In this document: positions 56,289-64,000 of the stretch, piece after piece | Numbering within the stretch: the stretch's first letter is position 1 | Layout: every line of letters begins with the position of its first letter | NCBI GenBank assembly: GCA_947172415.1 | Contig: OX359198.1 | Location: forward strand, 3,689,401-3,753,400 | Reading direction: 5' to 3' | DNA: 64,000 nucleotides | Origin: Chondrosia reniformis | Lineage: Eukaryota; Porifera; Demospongiae; Chondrillida; Chondrillidae | Program-made: the position numbers and the translations under genes | Notes under the pieces: generated by a model | Told to the model about the DNA's origin: nothing | What the model saw: the letters and a program-made list of their open reading frames with translations, nothing else | Databases searched by the model: none

Positions 56289-56435
56289 CAACTAGTACAT
56301 AAAACTAGTTCACTCTACTAGAACATACAATTAGTACACACAACTAGTACAAACATCTAGTACATACAACTGGTACTTACAACTAGTTTTTACAACTAGT
56401 ACATAAAACCATTACTAGTACATGCAACTATGTCA
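56289..56435. repeat. 13-bp satellite, segment 6
   Basis: Short satellite stretch between the MITE and the Penelope-like element. Confidence 0.88.
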
Positions 56436-56846
56436 GAAAACAAGTACAGATACCTGAGACACCTAATTCTACTAGCCTCAGACTACTGAGAGAAGCGTTC
56501 TGGTACAAGGAACTCTGCTCTATTTACCCATATGGACTTAACGATAACATTAAAGGCGTTGGCAATATTTCGAAACTTAAAAAAGAAATCATCGTATGGA
56601 ACCTTTTTAATCACTTATCTCATAAAAGACGGCATCGGCGCTCCAATCTAAAATCGACAGGCAGTAGTAATAGCGCTGCCTACGACCCTGAATGACTCAA
56701 AGAACGACTACCACTTTACAAGAACGTTGGCTTTCTAGCCAAACTTAAACGCGATACTTTTGCATTACCAGCTCGACACCTTCATCGTTTGTTAAACTCG
56801 GTACAATGTCTCATCGATACCCCAGTCACCTTTTCCGCTTAGACTT

Positions 56847-58880
56847 ATGCTAATGATTAAAGACGTTATTAAAGCACGCGCTTCAGCCAGCCTTCCCAAA
56901 CACCCAACGAAAACGACAAGTCCAGAAGGGTTTCTTAAAATCGTGTTTCATAATAAAGGTGTAGAAAAAATAGGCCTCTCAGGTATCTTAAACCAAAAGT
57001 TAGTGTTAGAAACTGTCCCACCCTTTATACAAAACAAAGAGCCCCCATGTGTAGTATATAAGTATACCCAACCAATAGGACCTCAAATCTTTAACTTTTC
57101 ACAAGCCTCCAAGTCAGATGTTTTTAGAAAACCAGAACCATGTGAGTGTCACAAGTCCCCCTTCATTTACAAGCCCCTAGGCCATGTTTTAACAGGTGAT
57201 CTACGTATTGTTAGTAACCCAAAACTTAGAAAACTTCTTAGAAAAGGACCAAAATTTAGAGAACCTAATAACTTTAATTGGGTAACTGCTTTAAAAATGT
57301 GTAAGGAAGGTCTTAGAAAATATAAGATTACCTGGGCCCGTAGAGAAAATGTATCTACTTCTGTATTTAGTGAGTGGGAAAATGCTGTACTTAAGAAAAT
57401 TAATGATAGGATCTCTAAGCTGTCTAAATCGTATACCAAATCCTCAGTGGCCAAGAAGACCCTTACTTGCCCTAAAATTAAGAAATTCTTAGCAGACCTA
57501 CATGATAAGTATGTTATAGCCCCTGCCAATAAGGCCTCTAATAATATAATTTTTATATGTAAGTCCTACTATAGACAAATTATTAATGAAGAACTAGGCA
57601 GTACCTCCACTTATGCTAAATGTGCAGTAGAACCCCAACAGTTAATTAGGAAACACATAGATTTCTTAAAACTAGAGAACTTAGAACCTAAACCAGACTG
57701 GTGTAACCTTCCCTCTTTTTACTGGATGCCTAAGCTACATAAGAACCCTTACAGCTAGAGATTCATAGCCGCCTCTCACAAATGTACAACCAAACCCCTT
57801 TCTAGATTTCTAAATTCGGCGCTCAGACTAATTCTCAAACATTTTAGAGAATACTGCCTAGGTATATATAGGAATACTGGTGTTAATGCCTTTTGGATAA
57901 TAGAAAACTCACTAGAAGTCTTAGATAGTCTTAGGTCTATACCCACTAGAAAAGCCCAGCTAGCTAGTTTTGATTTTTCTACATTATATACAGCGATCCC
58001 CCATAATCTACTAAAAGATAAGATTACTAACCTAATTCATAGTGCCTATACCTGTAGAAAGTCCCAATATATAGAAGTCTGTCAGGATAAAGCCTTTTGG
58101 TCTAACAATGTCTCCAATAAAGCAGTCACAGCTGTTCATTTAGTAGAGCTCTTTAATTACCTTATTGACAACATTTATGTATGTGTAGACGGTTCTGTAT
58201 TTAAGCAATGTGTAGGTATCCCTATGGGTACTGACTGTGCCCCTGTAGTTGCTAATCTTTTTCTGTTTGCCTATGAGTATGAGTTTATGAAAGGACTACT
58301 TAAGGATAACATCACCCTAGCTATTAAATTTTCCAATACTTATAGGTATATTGATGACCTTTTATGTATTAACAACAAGGATTTTGAACTGTCAATTAGT
58401 GATATTTACCCCAAAGAACTTATTCTTAAAAAGACAAATACCAGCCCTAAAAAATCCCCCTTTTTAGACTTAGATATAACCATTACTAACAATCAATTTA
58501 TCACTAAAGTATCTGATAAGCGAGAGAACTTTAACTTTGATATAGTAAATTTCCCCCATTTAGATAGTAATATTCCTAATACCCCAGCCTATGGTGTCTT
58601 TATTTCACAACTAATTAGGTATTCTAGAATATGTAGTGACTTCTCCAGTTTTCAGGCTAAAAGTTTGCAGTTATGCAGTAGGCTTATTAAGCAGGGTTAC
58701 AAATACTTTAAGCTAAAATCAACCTTTAAAACCTTCCTATCCCGGCAGCCTCTAGTTAGAATCAAGTATAAGCAAAAAGTAGCTAGTATGCTTAAGGACT
58801 GTCTTGTGTTACCCCATATTGTGTTACCCCACCTCCAAAGAAATGTTACTACTAGAAGACCTAAGGGTAGACTTATGTAA
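56847..58880 (+). pseudogene. Penelope-like reverse transcriptase, one in-frame TAG
   Basis: One frame runs from ATG 56847 to TAA 58880, 677 codons, interrupted only by TAG at 57756-57758 (after MPKLHKNPYS). Domains in order: an N-terminal region with CECHKSPFIYKPLGHVLTGD; DKYVIAPANKASNNIIFICK; LPSFYWMPKLHKNPY; ASFDFSTLYTAIPHNLLKD (RT motif A, about 57967); QCVGIPMGTDCAPVVANLF (motif B, about 58210); TYRYIDDLLCIN (catalytic YIDD, about 58345); KKSPFLDLDITI; SRICSDFSSFQAKSLQL. These are hallmark PLE RT motifs, a family related to telomerase. No GIY-YIG endonuclease follows (the frame ends RRPKGRLM), and none was found upstream, so it is either an EN-less type or truncated. A single nonsense codon implies recent loss of function. 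Confidence 0.85.
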
Positions 58881-59042
58881 TATGTCCTACTTGTGTCTAT
58901 AGTTATGCTGAGTCTGTTTTACCTGTACAAGCAAGATTACTAATAGATTTATAATTAATTCATAAAAGTTAATTGGACCTACATTCCTTTCATAAAATTA
59001 AATTTCATCATGTGTCTTAGTTAACACCTTATTTAACTTTTG

Positions 59043-59066
59043 GCGCCAAAATAGTGTATATAAGGC
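59043..59066 (+). promoter_or_regulatory. Likely LTR promoter: GGCGCC palindrome and TATA box
   Basis: TTTTGGCGCCAAAA (palindrome) begins about 59038 and GTGTATATAAGGCC follows; TATATAAGG at 59058-59066 is a strong TATA box. It lies about 80 bp before the hammerhead-like motif, the known order of promoter then ribozyme in Penelope LTRs. Confidence 0.55.
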
Positions 59067-59135
59067 CCCTAGATTTAGCATAGTGAGCCAAGGATTCACA
59101 GAAGATCAAGATAAAGAAAAAGACAAAGACTCCCA

Positions 59136-59181
59136 GGATCACTGATGAAGGGTGGAATTCCCAGAAACGGCTGTCTGACCC
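59136..59181 (+). ncRNA. Hammerhead-like ribozyme motif in the Penelope 3' LTR
   Basis: Stem I GGATCA (59136-59141) with TGACCC (59176-59181), one A-C mismatch; core CTGATGA (59142-59148); stem II GGG/CCC around TGGAATT with an A-A mismatch at its base; GAAA (59164-59167); stem III is the near-palindrome ACGGCTGT with essentially no loop, then C before stem I. Such minimal stem III forms are known in Penelope-element hammerheads and are thought to act as dimers. The A-A base step may lower activity. Confidence 0.6.
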
Positions 59182-59330
59182 AGTGGAGAAGAAGATGAAA
59201 GAAGGGAAAAGAAGGAAGAAAAGACTACTGTATCTTCATCTAAAGCTCTCTTTAGGTTTAGTTCCCCTATAGGCTCTTTTTACAGAATAGGCATATAGCA
59301 TGTAGGAAAATGGTATCTTAGATTTTTCAT

Positions 59331-62300
59331 GCAACTGGTAATTAACTTGTACCTACAACTAGTACATACAACTAGTACATATAACTAGTATATACCTAGT
59401 ATATACAACTAGTAATACAATTAGCACATACAATAAGTACATACAATTATTACATTCAACTAGTACATACAATTAGTGCATACAACTAACAACGAGTACA
59501 TATAAATAGTCCATTCAACTAGTACCTTCCACTAGTTAATATAACTAGTACTAGCGCATACAACTAGTAAAGTACATACAACTAGTACATACAACTAGTA
59601 CATTCAACTATCATATTCAACTAGTACATACTACTAGAACATACCACTAGTACATACAACTAGAATGTACAAATAGTTCATACAACTAGACCATACAACT
59701 GGTAACTAGTAAGTCCAACTAGTACCTTCAATTAGTACATACAACTGGTAAAAAGTACATACAGCTAGTACATACAACTAGTACATACAACTAATACACA
59801 CAACTACTGCACACAAAAAGTACATACAACAAGTATATATAACAAGAAAAACTACTGGTATATACAACTAGTCACTAGTATATACAACTAGAACATACAA
59901 TTAGTACATATTACTAGAAAATACAACTGCTATATACAACGTGTACATACAACAAGTAATTATAACTACTACCAGTACTTACAACTAGTATATATAAATA
60001 GTACATACAACTAGTACATAACAAGCATATTAAACTTGTACATAATCTGATACATACAACTTATACATAAAACTAGGGCATTTAACCAGTACATACAAAT
60101 AGTAAATATAACTAGTACAAAGAACTAGTAAATACTACTAGTATATAAATACAACTAGTACAATCAATTAGGCCATACAACTAGTCCATACAACTTGTAA
60201 ATACAACTACAACATACACTAAGCCATACAAGTTGTACATATGACTAGTAATGGGTACATAGAACTAGTTTATAGAAAAGGTTCATACAACTAGTACATA
60301 CTACTAGGACATAAAACTAGTAAATACAACTAATACATATATACGACTAGTACCTATAAATAGTAAGTATAACTAGTACTAGTGCATACAACAAGTTCAT
60401 ACAACTAGTACTACATCAAGTACATACAACTAGTACGGATAACTAGTATATAAAACAAATACATATAACCAATACTCACAACTAGTAAATATTACTAGTA
60501 CATACACATAGAAGTTGTTCATACAACTAAGTTAGACAACTACTTCTACTACTAGTTCATTAAACTAGTACTACAAATAGCAGGTATAACTAGTACATAA
60601 AACTAGCACATACAACTAGTACTTAAAACTAGTTCCTACAACTAGTAGATATCTCTATTACCAGTACATAAAACTAGTACATACAACTAGTACGCACAAC
60701 TAGAAACAGGTACATACAACTAGAACAAACAACTAGTCCATACAACTAGTACATATAGATAGTACATATAAATAGTCCATACCACTAGTACATACAGAGA
60801 GTACATAGAACTAGTACATAGAACCAGTGCATACATCTATTATCTTAAGATAGTTTGTCCTAGTAGGACATACAACTAGTGCATCTAACTAGAATATTCA
60901 ACTTGTACATATAACCTGTACATACAACTAGTACATACAACTAGTGAATATATGTAGTACATAAAAGTAGTAGATACAACTCATATAAGGACAAGTACAT
61001 ACAACTACTACATTCAACTAGTACGTATAACTAGTACATACAACTAGTACATAAGCAGCATATTAAACTTGTTAATATACCTTGTACATTCAACTAGTAA
61101 ATATTACCAGAACTGTTAATTAGTACATACAACTAGTAAATATAACTAGCACATATACATAGAAGCAGTAAATTCAACAAGTGCATACAACCAGTACATA
61201 CAACGAGTACATAAAGCTAGTACTACAACCAGTTCATATAACTAGTACATACAACTAGCACACACAACTAGTACATACAACTAGTCCATACACCTAGTTG
61301 ATACAACTAGTCCAAACAACTAGTACACTCAACATACATAGAACTAGTACTTTCAAGTTGTACATTCAACTAGTATATTAAACTAGTACATACTAATAGT
61401 TGTAGGAAACTTGGTCCTACAACTAGTAAATGTTACTATTACTAGTATATGCAGCTAGAACAAAAACTACAACATACAAATAGTACGTACAACGAGACCA
61501 TACAACTAGTAACTAGTACATACAAATAGTATATATACAACAAGTATATACAACTAGTACCGACAACTAGTACATATAACTAGTAATAGTACATACAACT
61601 AGTACATACAGCTAGAACCCTATACTAGTAAATATAGCCAGTCCTAGTACATACAGCCAGTACATACAACTAGGATATACAAATAGGACATACAAACTAG
61701 CATATACAACTAGTTCAAACAACTAGTACATAAACATATAACTAGTATATACAATTAGTACCCACAACTAGTAAATTTAACTAGTACTAGTGATACAACT
61801 AGTTCATACAAATTGTAAATATGACTAGTATATACAACTACTGCATACAACTAGTACATACAACTTGTACCTAGAGCTAGTAAATATAACTATTACTAGT
61901 ACATAAACCTACCATATATACCTGGTACATACAACTAGGACATACAACTAGTACATACAACCTTTACACACACATTGTATATACCACTAGTATAGTACAT
62001 AAAACTAGTAACTAGTACATAAACTAGTTGATACAACTATATAGTAAATAAAAGGTGTTCATAGACCTAGAACATACAACTAGTACGTACAACTAGTCTC
62101 TAGCACATATAACTAGTTCCTACCTGGTACCTAGTTCAATTAGTGCTAGGCCTTACAACTAGTACACGAAACTAGTACATAAACATATAATTAGTACAAA
62201 CAATTTGTTATTATAACTAGTACTTGTACATACAACTAATTCATACAAATAGAAAATAAAACTAGAACATACACCTAGTAGATACAACAAGTTCAAGAAA

Positions 62301-63495
62301 TTAGTACCTACAACTAGTACATATAACTACTTACTAGTACTTACATCTAGTACACACTACTAGTACATCCAACAAGAACTTTCAACTAGGACATACAACT
62401 AGTACATACAACTAATACATAAAACTAGCACATTAAAATGGAACATACAACTACTACCCAGTTCATACAACTAGTATATGACACTAGAACCTACAACTAG
62501 CACATACAACTAGTACTAGTACATACAACTAGCACATACAACTAGTACTAGTACATACAACTAGTACATACAATTAGTACATACAACTAATACATAAAAC
62601 TAGTCCATACAATTAGAATACACAACTAGAAACCAGTAAATACAACGAGTATACACAACTAGTACCTACAACTAGCACATATCACTACCATTAGTACATA
62701 CAACTAGTACATAGAACTAGTACCTAAAACTAGTACATATAACTAGTACATGCAAATAGTACATACACTTAGTTCATACAACTAGTACAAAGAACTAGTA
62801 TATACAAAGAGTACCTATAACTAGGACATACTACCTGTACATAGAACTAGTACATACACATGGAATTAGTACATACAACTAGTACATTAAACTAGTACTA
62901 CAGCTTGTACATATGACTACCACATACAACTAGTAAATTCGACTAGTATATAAATACAACTATTACATTCAATGAGTACATACAACTAGTCCATACCACT
63001 AGTATATACAACTACAACATACACTAATCCATACAACTAGAACCTACGACTAGTTAATATAACTAGTACATACAACTAGTTTATATATACAACTAGTACA
63101 TACAACTAGTACATACAACTAGTACATACAACTACTACATCCACCTAGTTCATACAACTAGTACAAAGAACTAGTATATACAATGAGTAAATAAAACTAG
63201 AACATACTACTTGTACATATACCTAATACATACACATAGAACTAGTACGTGCAACTAGTTAATACAACTAGTCCTTCAACTGGTACTTAGAATTAGTACA
63301 TGGAAAGAGTACATAAAACTAGTACATACATCTACTACATATAACTAGTAACTAATACATACAACTATTACATACAACTAGTACATACAACTAGTACCTG
63401 CAAATAGAACATATAACTAGTACATACAACTATAATATGCAACTAGGACATACAACTAGTAACTAGTACGTAAAACTAGTACATGTAACTAGTTT
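59331..63495. repeat. 13-bp satellite, segment 7
   Basis: More than 4 kb of degenerate ACATACAACTAGT repeats with no other insertion recognised; the longest uninterrupted segment in the window. Confidence 0.92.
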
Positions 63496-63995
63496 GGTTT
63501 GATGTGGTTTGGTAATCTGATTTAAATTGGGGAAGCCACTAGCCAAAAGCTACTCTGAAGGAACCCACAAAATGTAGAAAAAAGAATATCAAATAATATA
63601 TATAAAGAATTGCCAGTCATATGATTCAAGTAAAGAAATATTAAATACAAGTGAGATATAGAAACAAATTAGAAATATGTTCATCCACTGCACAATTGAC
63701 AGAATGGGGGGTAGTCATTGCACGTTTGAATGCTGTCTGGGAGGGATCGTCATTTTGAAGAACCAGCAATTAAAGCTGAAAGCTTTTTGACCAAAGGTGG
63801 AACGAGTCATAGGGAGGTTGAACTGTTCTGTAGAGGATGCACATGTGGTGTGGTGGGTTGATGGAGTGTGGAAAATATGTGGCAGGTATGGCGGAGATAA
63901 GGAGTTTAAGCACTTGTACATTGTCTGACACATGTGGAGTTTTCTTCTGTCATTTAAACAGGTAAAACCTAGTTCCTGTCTGGCAGAGGAGGCAG
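63496..63995 (-). mobile_element. CR1/L2-like LINE 3' end, running off the window
   Basis: The minus strand near 63933-63715 encodes MYKCLNSLSPPYLPHIF, TTCASSTEQFNLPMTR and STFGQKAFSFNCWFFKMTIP, the typical LINE RT C-terminus (YK.LNG..PPYL ... R....L..P.....G..AFS..G...WN). Here the end is less conserved (NCWF for the usual Trp-Asn). 63496-63700 is likely its 3' UTR. It resembles, but is not the same as, the copy at 38692-39345. Confidence 0.6.
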
Positions 63996-64000
63996 AGTAG

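Larger units (their letters stand above)
56440..59330 (+). mobile_element. Penelope-like retroelement
   Basis: Includes an RT frame (56847-58880), a 5' stretch with shifted coding remnants (56440-56846, for example KLKKEIIVWNLFNHLSHK) and a 3' LTR-like part (58881-59330) with promoter and hammerhead motifs. Both ends border 13-bp satellite. No matching 5' LTR copy is present, so the element is probably 5'-truncated. Confidence 0.85.

Overview
The window looks like repeat-choked nuclear DNA of an animal. It is AT-rich, introns are very short (about 50-150 bp, GT..AG), there is a receptor-type tyrosine phosphatase catalytic domain (a holozoan/metazoan gene), and the transposon mix (KDZ, Helitron, DIRS, Penelope-like, R2/R4-like, CR1/L2-like, Tigger, IS630/Tc1-like) is typical of invertebrates. 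A non-bilaterian such as a demosponge fits best, but that is inference. No bacterial, plasmid or CRISPR features are seen.

Layout. 0.1-8.6 kb: two multi-exon genes, tail to tail. A plus-strand OTU + PHD-like + C48 (Ulp1-type) protease gene ends at 3634. A minus-strand KDZ-type transposase gene runs 8576 to 3658. Together they look like the two halves of one large KDZ transposon. 8.58-12.1 kb: a divergent promoter segment, a first exon of a rightward gene, a 45-bp minisatellite, a minus-strand gene end with a RanBP2-type zinc finger, and a plus-strand OTU-like fragment. 12.3-16.5 and 24.2-28.2 kb: two blocks of one 220-290 bp satellite whose minus strand carries a tRNA-like element with a perfect B box. 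Between them lie a SINE-like insertion with 15-bp target duplication, a complete hammerhead ribozyme motif (minus strand, 18.9 kb), and a decayed Helitron whose helicase runs straight into satellite DNA.

28.3-31 kb: five phase-matched exons of a receptor tyrosine phosphatase on the minus strand, with a Penelope-type LTR fragment in one intron, then an unidentified broken plus-strand coding region. 31.0-34.8 kb: a minus-strand non-LTR retrotransposon with an RLE-type endonuclease. 34.8-63.5 kb: a long field of degenerate 13-bp repeats (ACATACAACTAGT) that has collected insertions: a Tigger element with TIRs and TA duplications, a CR1/L2 3' end, a DIRS retroelement (itself apparently split by an IS630/Tc1-type element with an unusually wide D-E spacing), a threefold 1458-bp tandem repeat carrying a 758-bp MITE, a 461-bp Tigger-type MITE, and a Penelope-like element with one in-frame TAG and a hammerhead-like motif in its 3' LTR. 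The window ends in another CR1/L2-like 3' end.

The most notable signals are the hammerhead ribozymes (one canonical, two degenerate), the tRNA-like tandem satellite, the KDZ gene pair and the wide-spaced IS630/Tc1-type transposase.
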